Shown: in pieces, positions 53,185 through 60,808 of the stretch
Position numbering within the stretch: the first letter of the stretch is position 1
How the letters are laid out: each line of letters starts with the position of its first letter
Source: Bacteroidota bacterium
GTDB lineage: Bacteria > Bacteroidota > Bacteroidia > Bacteroidales > JAAUTT01
Assembly: GCA_030706405.1 (NCBI GenBank)
Contig: JAUZOO010000002.1
Coordinates: 315,167-379,166 of the forward strand
Direction: 5' to 3'
Length of the DNA stretch: 64,000 nt
Made by a program: the position numbers and the translations under genes
Notes under the pieces: model-generated
The model's database searches: none
What the model was told of the DNA's origin: nothing
What the model saw: the letters and a program-made list of their open reading frames with translations, nothing else

Positions 53185-53290
53185 CACTTAAGTGTTGACC
53201 AAGTTTAAAAAAAGTGTCGTATAATATTATCCATTTTGTAGCTTTTTAGTTTTGGATTTTGTACATTTAATATAACAAAATCTTACACCC

Positions 53291-53527
53291 ATGAGTGAAC
53301 ATAAAGGAGCAAAATTAGTATTGGCCTTTTTGGCCGGTGCAGCTGTAGGCGCTGCCGTAGGGTACTTCATGAATTCCGATAAAAAGGATGAGATTTTCGC
53401 CAAGGTAAAGGACAAAGCATCTAAAATTAAAGATGACCTGGCTGAAGAAATTAAAAAAGGCAAAACAGTTATTGAAAATTTAAGAAAAGGAAAAACCGAG
53501 GAACCAGCCCCCGAAACAAATGCATAA
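53291..53527 (+). CDS. YtxH-domain protein
   Basis: 78 residues. One N-terminal glycine-rich membrane helix (LVLAFLAGAAVGAAVGYFMN) is followed by a Lys/Asp/Glu amphipathic helix (KVKDKASKIKDDLAEEIKKG). YtxH proteins are small stress-associated membrane proteins. First of three tightly packed genes that recur together in Bacteroidota. Confidence 0.88.
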   Translation: MSEHKGAKLVLAFLAGAAVGAAVGYFMNSDKKDEIFAKVKDKASKIKDDLAEEIKKGKTVIENLRKGKTEEPAPETNA

Positions 53528-53528
53528 C

Positions 53529-53888
53529 ATGAGTAACGAAACATCTTTGTTAGAGGAGTTAAAACAAATTGTTGTTGACTATTTGGAGGCCAGAATTCAA
53601 TTAGTAAGGGTTATCGCTTTTGAAAAGGTCGCCAAGGTCACAGCAATTTTGTTTTCCTCTATTGTCCTAGCGCTTTTGGGCTTTTTCCTTTTGTTTTTTT
53701 TCAGCCTCAGCGGCGGTTTCTTTTTGGGTAGCCTTTTAGGTAGTAATGCCTTAGGATTTTTAATAATAGGGTTTATCTACCTGATATTGGTGGTGGTTAT
53801 TGTTTTCTTCCGAAAAGTTTTCCTGGAAAAATACATTATTGATAAGGTGGTTGAACAATTATTTGAAAATAACGACAATAATGACTAA
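53529..53888 (+). CDS. Phage-holin-family (DUF1469-like) membrane protein
   Basis: Start at ATG 53529 (MSNETSLLEELKQIV); 119 residues. An N-terminal amphipathic region is followed by two membrane helices (LFSSIVLALLGFFLLFFF and ALGFLIIGFIYLILVVVIVF), the holin-X/DUF1469 layout. Chromosomal copies are not prophage lysis genes. The stop overlaps the next start (ATGACTAA), so translation is probably coupled. Confidence 0.85.
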   Translation: MSNETSLLEELKQIVVDYLEARIQLVRVIAFEKVAKVTAILFSSIVLALLGFFLLFFFSLSGGFFLGSLLGSNALGFLIIGFIYLILVVVIVFFRKVFLEKYIIDKVVEQLFENNDNND

Positions 53889-54213
53889 AGAACCTATTAA
53901 AATCAATAATCTCGAGACCCTTCAACGCGAAAAGCAACGATTGGCTCTGTTTTGCAAATTTCAGGAAAAACTTTTGGAGGATAAGTTTGCCATCATCAGA
54001 CAGAATTATAAACAGGTAATCGGTGAAGAATTTTTACCGTATACACTCGAAAAAAACCGTAAAGTAAGCGGTCTGCTGGATTGGATTAACGAATTTATAT
54101 TTGATAAGTTGCTGGGCATAAATCCTGAAGATAAACATAAACTCCCGGAAATACTTATCAAAATGACCCAGATTTTGGTAATCAGGGCATTCGACGCATT
54201 TGCAAAGGGTTGA
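53881..54213 (+). CDS. Small helical protein of the YtxH operon
   Basis: Start at ATG 53881, overlapping the previous stop by 8 bp; the longer frame from 53800 is out of context. 110 residues, mostly helical and charged (LETLQREKQRLALFCKFQEKLLEDKFAIIRQNY...). No name-able family; it is the third member of the YtxH/holin-like operon. It converges on the patatin gene 16 bp away. Confidence 0.75.
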   Translation: MTKEPIKINNLETLQREKQRLALFCKFQEKLLEDKFAIIRQNYKQVIGEEFLPYTLEKNRKVSGLLDWINEFIFDKLLGINPEDKHKLPEILIKMTQILVIRAFDAFAKG

Positions 54214-54229
54214 TGCCCTGATTTATCCT

Positions 54230-55108
54230 TTACACGTTATGGGATAACCACGTTTTAAGTTTATCGATAATCGCTTCGGTCTCAGAACAAGCGGTTTGGT
54301 ATAATTCTTCCAATTTTTGAGGATTTTTTTCCACCCTCGACACTTTCACCGGGCTTTGCGGCCTGATGATGAATATTTTTCCCTGCTCTTCAAGTTCATC
54401 TAATTCTTCTAGCGTTTGGTTGTAAAGTGCCGGACGTTGTATAATTGCATTAGCCAGTTGAGGATATTCGCGGTAATATCTGTTGATAAAATATTCGCTC
54501 TTTACCGGTTTTTTACGATAATCCTTGTTCCGTGTAAGGATTACAACAGCACGAGAATTTCCGTCGGCGAAGGTTTGACGGACTGGAATCGGATCGGCAA
54601 TGGCTCCATCCATATAAAAATTTCCATTAAGCTCCGAAACCTTTGAAACAAACGGAATGCTCGACGAAGCTGCCATGCTATTCAACAGTTCTTCACGCGA
54701 TAAACCAAGTGCATCGCGATATTCAGTAACACCTGTTTGGCAATTGGTTATTCCAATCCTGAAGCGTGTAGATGACTTATAAAATGTGTCAAAATCAAAA
54801 GGAATGAGCGAAAGCGGAATTTCCCGGAATACAAATTCCCAGTCAAAAATATTGCCAGTCCGGATAAGATTGCGAAAGCTCAGATAACGAGGATCTGCTG
54901 TGTAACGGCGGTTAATTTCGATGTTTCGACCGTATTGTTTTGAGATGAAAGAACTTCCATAAGCAGCCCCGGCTGAAACGCCAATGCAGTAAGGAAACTC
55001 AATTTTGTGTTTAAGAAAAGTATCCAGAACTCCGGCAGTATAAACTCCGCGCAAACCACCGCCTTCGAGTACGAGTCCTGTATGCTGGGCAAAAATAATA
55101 TTGTTCAA
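54230..55108 (-). CDS. Patatin-like phospholipase
   Basis: 292 residues. The oxyanion loop is LEGGGLRGVY (14-23), the nucleophile is Ser45 in GVSAG (43-47), and the catalytic Asp is in DGAIADP. It belongs to the YjjU-like bacterial patatins, which act on membrane lipids. Co-directional after mutarotase and the CE1 esterase with gaps of about 15 bp, so likely one operon. Confidence 0.92.
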   Translation of the reverse strand: MNNIIFAQHTGLVLEGGGLRGVYTAGVLDTFLKHKIEFPYCIGVSAGAAYGSSFISKQYGRNIEINRRYTADPRYLSFRNLIRTGNIFDWEFVFREIPLSLIPFDFDTFYKSSTRFRIGITNCQTGVTEYRDALGLSREELLNSMAASSSIPFVSKVSELNGNFYMDGAIADPIPVRQTFADGNSRAVVILTRNKDYRKKPVKSEYFINRYYREYPQLANAIIQRPALYNQTLEELDELEEQGKIFIIRPQSPVKVSRVEKNPQKLEELYQTACSETEAIIDKLKTWLSHNV

Positions 55109-55123
55109 TTTTTGAATAGCTTG

Positions 55124-56122
55124 TTATTTTGAAATAGCTGCCTTGGGATGAGCTTTAAAAAATTCCCAAAAGGTTGCGGTAGCATTCAGTGAATTCTTTG
55201 TAGGGCCAATTAGTAAGGCGGGTAAGTTACGGCCACCGGGCCACAAATAACCATGTCCGTGTCCTTTAACAATGATTGATTCGATAGAAATATCGTGACG
55301 ATTTGAAGCCCACCAACGTTTGATAAAAAGGTTGTTTTCGTCGGTTTTTACAGCCGAAGAGTCTATTCCAGAGATGATAGCCCATAACTTTGGACTTTCC
55401 AGAGCAGGAGGCAGATCCATTTTTTTGCGACCAATGCCTGCTTTCCCTCCGTTTATAGGCGTAAACGGATCTTTATCTCCAACAATTTGAAGTAAGGATA
55501 CGGATTGGTCAAAGCCTTTGATATCTTTATTTTCGAGGAAGAAGCAACTAGCCATAACGCCTACAGCAGCAAACATTTTACTTTTTTCGGAAGCCAATCG
55601 GTAAGCCATTGCAGCTCCGTTGGAATGCCCACATACATAAACACGGTTTGGATTGATGGAGGTACTGGCCGAAACGGTTTCGACAAGTTTAGTTAAAAAG
55701 CCAACATCGTCGATGTTTTTGGCAATTGCCGATTCTCCGCCTGCTGCCAGGCTTTTATAACCTCCTGAATTCCATGTTTGAGGATTACGCAGAAAACTTT
55801 CGGGTTTTGCTTCGTCGGAAGGAGTTCCATTCGGGAAAATAGTTACAAATCCTTCTTTTTCGCCGGTTTCGGCCCAACCGGTTTGTTCCAGTACGTTTTT
55901 AGAAGAGCCTCCTGCTCCATGAAGCATCAGAATCAAAGGCCATCCCCCGTCGGGCATGGCCTTTGATTTTGGGATACAAACAATCGCTGTTCTTGTTCTG
56001 TTTTGATAGTTCATCTGAACCTTATTCTGTCCGCTGGCAAGCTGAAATTCAACATCCTGCTGACTAAAGGCTATTATATTGAAATTCAAAACGAATAAAA
56101 GAGCGACGGATATTCGTATCAT
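55124..56122 (-). CDS. Exported CE1/PHB-depolymerase-like esterase
   Basis: 332 residues with a signal peptide (ending AFSQ). The alpha/beta hydrolase shows the oxyanion region LMLHGAGGSSKN, the nucleophile elbow GHSNGAAMAYRLA and a late GHGHGYLWPGG with the catalytic His. This is the LpqC/feruloyl-esterase group. Substrate unknown; plant-wall esters are plausible. Confidence 0.9.
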   Translation of the reverse strand: MIRISVALLFVLNFNIIAFSQQDVEFQLASGQNKVQMNYQNRTRTAIVCIPKSKAMPDGGWPLILMLHGAGGSSKNVLEQTGWAETGEKEGFVTIFPNGTPSDEAKPESFLRNPQTWNSGGYKSLAAGGESAIAKNIDDVGFLTKLVETVSASTSINPNRVYVCGHSNGAAMAYRLASEKSKMFAAVGVMASCFFLENKDIKGFDQSVSLLQIVGDKDPFTPINGGKAGIGRKKMDLPPALESPKLWAIISGIDSSAVKTDENNLFIKRWWASNRHDISIESIIVKGHGHGYLWPGGRNLPALLIGPTKNSLNATATFWEFFKAHPKAAISK

Positions 56123-56134
56123 CTTTATAAAGTA

Positions 56135-57031
56135 TTATTCGACACTTATAATGGTTGAAATGCAGAAGCTTTGTTTAGGTCCGAGCGTGATAAGATCATT
56201 ACAAGCATTGGTTGCTTCAACGCATACATAATTTTTATAACCTTCATCAGGAATATCGGCGATATTTTTTGCGTTAGTCCAGGGATTCCAAACCACGGTG
56301 GTGTTACTTCCTCTTTTAGCCATTCGTATTTTTCTTCCAAAGCCTTCGTCGGTTATAATGCAGTCGGCAGCAGTGTCGATATAGCGGCGGTTTTCTTCTT
56401 TGGCAATAGGTAGCGAAGAAAGGCTGTCGGTTTTAAGAGGAACTTCTTTTTCGGTATAATCGTAAAATTTAGTGCCAGTAAGACCTGTGATCCCGATTTT
56501 TGCAATGTCGCTAACGTTAAAGTAGGTGTGAAGGGCATCGGAAACCACAAATGTTTCTGAGCCGGTATTGGTATAGCTCAGCGTAACATCAATTTTAGAG
56601 CCTACGATAACAGTGAATTCAGCAGAAAAATCGAATGACCAGTATTTTTTGCTTGCGTCGGAGCTTTGAAGACCTAAACGAATTTGAGTTTCGCCGCTTG
56701 CAAGGCTTATTACTTCTTTTACATTCCATGTGAGTAAACGTCCAAAACCATGTTGGGGTTTAGTACTGTCGGTGGCGTGAGGGCCAAACCAGGGAAAACA
56801 TACGGGAATACCACCACGAATTGGCTTTCCTGCTTCGAAATCGCTAACTTCGCTCATCCAGAAAACATCTTGTTGACCTTTGGGCTGATAACTGATTACG
56901 TGTGCTCCATAAAGTGAAATAACTACATGAGCATATTGATTGTCGATTTTTACCATGGGTAACTCGCCCTTACCGCTGAAAAAACTAACGCCGGAGATGG
57001 CGAATTTTTCGTTTAATTCGTTAATTGTCAT
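56135..57031 (-). CDS. D-hexose-6-phosphate mutarotase (YeaD-like)
   Basis: 298 residues, the galactose-mutarotase beta-sandwich. Family peptides are GAHVISYQPKGQQDVFWMS, RGGIPVCFPWFGPH, KPQHGFGRL (catalytic His region), SDALHTYFNVSDI and NPWTNAKNIADIPDEGYKNYVCVE. It equilibrates alpha and beta anomers of glucose-6-phosphate, matching the pentose-phosphate genes. First gene of a three-gene operon. Confidence 0.93.
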   Translation of the reverse strand: MTINELNEKFAISGVSFFSGKGELPMVKIDNQYAHVVISLYGAHVISYQPKGQQDVFWMSEVSDFEAGKPIRGGIPVCFPWFGPHATDSTKPQHGFGRLLTWNVKEVISLASGETQIRLGLQSSDASKKYWSFDFSAEFTVIVGSKIDVTLSYTNTGSETFVVSDALHTYFNVSDIAKIGITGLTGTKFYDYTEKEVPLKTDSLSSLPIAKEENRRYIDTAADCIITDEGFGRKIRMAKRGSNTTVVWNPWTNAKNIADIPDEGYKNYVCVEATNACNDLITLGPKQSFCISTIISVE

Positions 57032-57391
57032 TATAGTATTGTTTATAGTAAAAAGTTGAATATTTTATAAAATGATCTAATCAATCATTAAACGACAAAT
57101 ATATCAATTTCGACGTATATTTTGTGGAGTATCTCCCAGGTAACTGGGGCTATTTTGGTTTAACCTGGTAATTGTTAGCTCTAAAGGTTTAAACAATACG
57201 GCAGTGCTTAGTATCACTGAATACAGGGTTGGACGTGCGATATTTCTCAAGAAGACTGGCTTCTGGAGTATCGTTTTTGAAGAAAAAGGGCGGCTTTGGG
57301 TTCGTCCCTGAGGAAGAACCCTTCATTATGGCTACCGTTAAATAAGTATCTAAATTAAAACCGGGCTAAGGAGGTGCGTTGTTGAAAATAA
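57032..57391. other. Intergenic region with a faint cold-shock-like peptide
   Basis: No complete gene. On the plus strand, codons at 57265-57345 read GVSFLKKKGGFGFVPEEE before a stop, echoing GIVTFFNESKGFGFIKDST of the cold-shock protein just downstream on the other strand. No start codon precedes it. It may be a decayed cold-shock domain or coincidence. Confidence 0.2.
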
Positions 57392-57847
57392 CTATGCCCT
57401 GTCTATTTTAACATTAATTGCATTGGGACCTTTAAGTCCTTTTACAACTTCGAAGGTTACTTTATTGTTTTCTTTTATAGCTTCTTCCAATCCGTTTATA
57501 TGAACAAAAATATCTTCATGGGTTGTGCTATCCTTAATAAAGCCAAAACCTTTCGATTCGTTAAAAAAGGTAACGATACCTTTACGTACGGTTTCGTTAA
57601 TGTCTGGTTCTGTATTTTTGGGTACAGCGATTAAAATATCTTCGGCTTTAATAACCTGTCTTTGGGATAAATCGGGAGGAGTGGAAGTAATCTGTCCAAA
57701 TTCATCTACGTAGGCAATCATATCATCTAAGCTATTGCCATCGCGGCCTTCCTTACGTTCGAGCCTTTTTTGCTCTTTTTCTTTACGCTTTTTCTCTTTT
57801 TTAATTCGTACTTCTTTTTTACCAAATGTTTCCCGTGCTCTGCCCAT
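57392..57847 (-). CDS. Cold-shock-domain protein with a basic N-terminal extension
   Basis: 151 residues. Residues about 1-40 are strongly basic and coil-like (KKEVRIKKEKKRKEKEQKRLERKEG). The C-terminal ~64 residues are a cold-shock domain with the RNP motifs KGFGFIKD and DIFVHI. It probably binds RNA or single-stranded DNA. The long leader with a -7 box about 90 bp upstream suits post-transcriptional control. Confidence 0.92.
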   Translation of the reverse strand: MGRARETFGKKEVRIKKEKKRKEKEQKRLERKEGRDGNSLDDMIAYVDEFGQITSTPPDLSQRQVIKAEDILIAVPKNTEPDINETVRKGIVTFFNESKGFGFIKDSTTHEDIFVHINGLEEAIKENNKVTFEVVKGLKGPNAINVKIDRA

Positions 57848-57936
57848 ATTATCCTTTTAGGTTATTATTTCAATAAAACAACTGTTCCGTACAAATTTGG
57901 CACATTAAGTAAATGTCCGTTTGAACGGGTTTTGCA

Positions 57937-57944
57937 CAAAAGTA
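57937..57944 (-). promoter_or_regulatory. Putative -7 box of the cold-shock gene
   Basis: The minus strand reads TACTTTTG, matching TAnnTTTG. It predicts a 5' leader of about 80 nt, containing a small CCGTT/AACGG hairpin. No -33 box seen. Confidence 0.4.
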
Positions 57945-58141
57945 CATTAAATCTTTGCCATTTCGTAATTTATTATTTTTTAAGGCAGTATAATCGCATC
58001 AAAAAATAGAGAAACAAGTAAGTAATGTATTTCAGTCTTTTCTTATTCTATGGAAAAACTGTAACTATAAAAATTTTCTAACAAATGATAGGATATCATA
58101 TTCGGATTAAAGGATAAACCCGGGAAATGGTTGTTTTTCCT

Positions 58142-58603
58142 ACAATTCTTATTAAAGCAGGAATAATTTCTATAAGAAAAACGATAATTCTAATAAGAAT
58201 AAGGGTAATGCCAATTAGGAAAATAGAAATTCAAATTGGAATAGAAGCAATTCTTATTTAAAAAATAGAAATATCAGTAAGAATAAAGATAATTTCAATT
58301 AAAACAGGAATAATTCCTATTGAAAAAGTAAGAATTCTAATAGGATTAAGGATAATCTCAATTAGAAAAACGATAATTCTAATTGAAATAGAGACAATAG
58401 CTATTAAAAGAAGTAGAATTCCAATTTGAACAAGGACAATCCCAATTGGAACAAGAGTAATTCCAATTAGAACAGAAACAATTCCAATTAGAACAGAAAC
58501 AATTCCTAATGGAGTAGGAGCAGTTCCAATAGGAACAGGGATAATTCTAATTGAAACAGAAACAATTCCAATTAGCACAGGGATTATTCCTGTTAGAATT
58601 GAA
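58142..58603 (+). repeat. Tandem array of 22 diverged 21-bp repeats
   Basis: Twenty-two consecutive 21-bp units with no insertion or deletion. The consensus is near RYAATTCCAATTRGAACAGRA, with a near-palindromic core TTCCAATTGGAA. Units in the second half are most alike; early units are strongly diverged. An ATG at 58127 lies in frame five codons before, but the frame stops at 58261, with another stop at about 58427. The minus strand is open for 124 codons (58258-58632) as (IGIVSVL)-type heptads. Coding is unproven on either strand. The rest of the gap 57848-58756 shows no other gene. Confidence 0.9.
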
Positions 58604-58756
58604 ATAAATGGAAGGAAAACAGAAGGAATCACTGCTGGAACAGGACCAATTTCTTTTAAAAAGATGAATAACCCACGACGTTTTCAATGGTCTTTTACTC
58701 CTCCCGGCGATTCTCCGTAAAAATGCCTTACTTTGCGAAAAAATAAAGAGCAAATT

Positions 58757-58960
58757 ATGAAAGGTCAAAACAGGAGCGATGTAAAACCCGGTAAGGTGGT
58801 AGGTATCATTACCGACGAGAATCAAATAACAGGCATTATTACCGAAGGTGTGGTTGCCGAAATCATTACCAAAAGTCTTTATCATCCACATGGCATTAAA
58901 GTACGCCTTGCTACCGGCGAAATTGGTCGTGTGAAAACTGTTAAACCTGGCGCGGCTTAA
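58757..58960 (+). CDS. ywbE: YwbE-family protein
   Basis: Start at ATG 58757 (MKGQNRSDVKPGKVVGIITDE); 67 residues. The single DUF2196 domain shows the pattern KPGKVVGIITDENQITGIITEG, then VAEIITKSLYHPHGIKVRLATGEIGRVK. It is a small beta-rich protein, probably RNA-associated; function unknown. It follows the 21-bp array. Confidence 0.92.
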   Translation: MKGQNRSDVKPGKVVGIITDENQITGIITEGVVAEIITKSLYHPHGIKVRLATGEIGRVKTVKPGAA

Positions 58961-59085
58961 GCAAAAATTATTATCCAATATAATTTTGCATATAAAGCAA
59001 CAGGTGTGCATGCCTTATAAATGTGCGCAAGCCGAGAATCAGTAATAAAGGATAATAATCAATACTCAATTATCAATTACTTAAC

Positions 59086-59093
59086 TACCTTTG
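59086..59093 (+). promoter_or_regulatory. Putative -7 box of the DEAD helicase gene
   Basis: TACCTTTG matches TAnnTTTG, 26 bp before the TTG start codon. No good TTTG lies at the -33 position. Confidence 0.45.
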
Positions 59094-59119
59094 CCAGCGA
59101 AAAATAATAAAGAATAAAT

Positions 59120-60238
59120 TTGAAAACGTTCTCTGAATTAGGAGTTTCCGACACTTTTGTAAAAGCACTGAAGGAAAACAACATTACCACACCCACCGAA
59201 ATACAAGTAAAATCGATTCCGTTTTTACTCGAAAAAGGAACCGATTTTATTGGACAGGCACAAACCGGCACAGGTAAAACTGCGGCTTTTGGCCTTCCGC
59301 TCTTACAAGCCATTAACCCTGACAGTACCTCCGTTCAGGCATTAATTCTTTCGCCTACACGCGAACTGGGTCAGCAAATAGCCAAACAACTGTTTCGGTT
59401 TACCAAATATGTTCCCAAAAAGATATTTGTAGAGTCGGTTTATGGCGGAGCTTATATCGAAGATCAAATACGGGCTTTGAAACGTCCTACGCATATTGTG
59501 GTGGCAACTCCCGGTCGTTTGCTCGACTTACTGGAGCGAAAAGCGCTTAACATAGGCAGTGTTAAAACCATTGTGCTTGACGAAGCCGACGAAATGCTGA
59601 GCATGGGCTTTAAAAAAGAGCTCGACGCTATTCTCAGTCAAACTCACGGTAAACGCAACACTTGGTTGTTTTCGGCTACCATGCCTCCCGAAATTAAAGC
59701 CATTATTAAAACATACATGTCGCCAACAGCTCACCGAATTGATTCGGAAAGGCTAAACGTGATTAATAAGAAAATTGAACACCAGTTTGTGGTGTGCGAT
59801 CCGGAAGAGAAAACAGACATCCTGTTACACTTTCTGAAAACGCAGGGAGCAAACCGCGGAATCGTTTTTTGTCGTACCAAAGCCGGAGCACAAACACTGG
59901 CGCAACAATTAGTCGAAAAAAATATTGCTGCTGATGCTATTCATGGCGATTTAATGCAAAAAGAACGCGACAAAGTAATGCGCGCTTTTAAGAACAAGAA
60001 ACTGAAAATACTTATCGCTACTGATATAGCTGCCCGAGGTATTGATGTTGAAAATCTTTCGTACGTGGTACATTATCAACTTCCGGAAAAAACGGAATAT
60101 TATACTCACCGCAGCGGACGTACAGCCAGAGCAGGGAACAGCGGACTTTCGTTAAGCTTTATTCATCAAACGGAATTGGCTGGTTTAAAAGGCATGGCCC
60201 GCGATCTGGGTTTTTCGCTGAAAGAAGTTCACCGGTAG
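59120..60238 (+). CDS. DEAD-box RNA helicase
   Basis: 372 residues, starting at TTG (59120), as no ATG precedes the conserved N-terminus. Motifs in order: Q motif (PTEIQ), AQTGTGKTA, PTRELGQQ, TPGR, DEAD, SAT, then FCRTKAGA, TDIAARGID and HRSGRTARAG. There is almost no C-terminal extension, so it is a minimal helicase core. It probably works in rRNA or mRNA remodelling. No gene overlap. Confidence 0.94.
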   Translation: MKTFSELGVSDTFVKALKENNITTPTEIQVKSIPFLLEKGTDFIGQAQTGTGKTAAFGLPLLQAINPDSTSVQALILSPTRELGQQIAKQLFRFTKYVPKKIFVESVYGGAYIEDQIRALKRPTHIVVATPGRLLDLLERKALNIGSVKTIVLDEADEMLSMGFKKELDAILSQTHGKRNTWLFSATMPPEIKAIIKTYMSPTAHRIDSERLNVINKKIEHQFVVCDPEEKTDILLHFLKTQGANRGIVFCRTKAGAQTLAQQLVEKNIAADAIHGDLMQKERDKVMRAFKNKKLKILIATDIAARGIDVENLSYVVHYQLPEKTEYYTHRSGRTARAGNSGLSLSFIHQTELAGLKGMARDLGFSLKEVHR

Positions 60239-60307
60239 ATAAACTATTGATTGACGATTCAATGAGCTCGAGCATCGGCTTCGAATCAAAAACTTAATTT
60301 ATCAACA

Positions 60308-60781
60308 TTGATTGAGATATATACCGACGGGAGTTGCGATACCTTGCACAGAAACGGAGCTTGGGTGTCGATTCTATTGTTTGCCGGCGGAAGAATCGTA
60401 CTTACAGGCGAAGAAGAAAACACCACCCATAACCGAATGGAACTGCAGGCGGTAATCGCATCCGTTAACTTTATAGACGAAAAACGACCCGGGGCGGAAC
60501 TGATCGTATATACCGATAGTCAGTATGTATGCGGCATTACGGAACGAAAGGAAAAGTTAAAACAAAAGCGCTTCCTGACCAGTAAAGGAAGCTTGATTCA
60601 AAATGTAGATCTGGTACAGACTTTAATCCGGCAAATTGAAACGCACAACATTCGGTTTGTCAAGGTAAAAGCACACCAGCAAATAGATACAGAAGCTTCA
60701 TTATATAATAATCAGGCCGACAGGTTATCCCGTAAAATGGTAAGAAATAAGGATAAATCCTCCGCCTCTTTGGGGGTATAA
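60308..60781 (+). CDS. rnhA: Ribonuclease HI
   Basis: 157 residues from a TTG start (60308), the only reasonable start before IEIYTDGSC. The catalytic residues Asp7, Glu45, Asp70 and Asp138 are present, with His123 in VKAHQ. It degrades RNA in RNA-DNA hybrids. It lies 27 bp before the UvrD-type helicase gene, fitting a shared repair/replication transcript. Confidence 0.93.
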   Translation: MIEIYTDGSCDTLHRNGAWVSILLFAGGRIVLTGEEENTTHNRMELQAVIASVNFIDEKRPGAELIVYTDSQYVCGITERKEKLKQKRFLTSKGSLIQNVDLVQTLIRQIETHNIRFVKVKAHQQIDTEASLYNNQADRLSRKMVRNKDKSSASLGV

Positions 60782-60808
60782 ATTATTACCCCAACAACTG
60801 TTTGAACG

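Noticed and set aside
53529-53888. Holin-family gene as a sign of prophage
   Set aside because: Neighbours are YtxH and a small helical protein, a usual chromosomal trio; no phage genes are present.
58142-58603. Array at 58.1 kb as a firm protein gene
   Set aside because: The plus frame has two stops and the minus frame has no recognisable start or partner; period divisible by three keeps frames open by itself.
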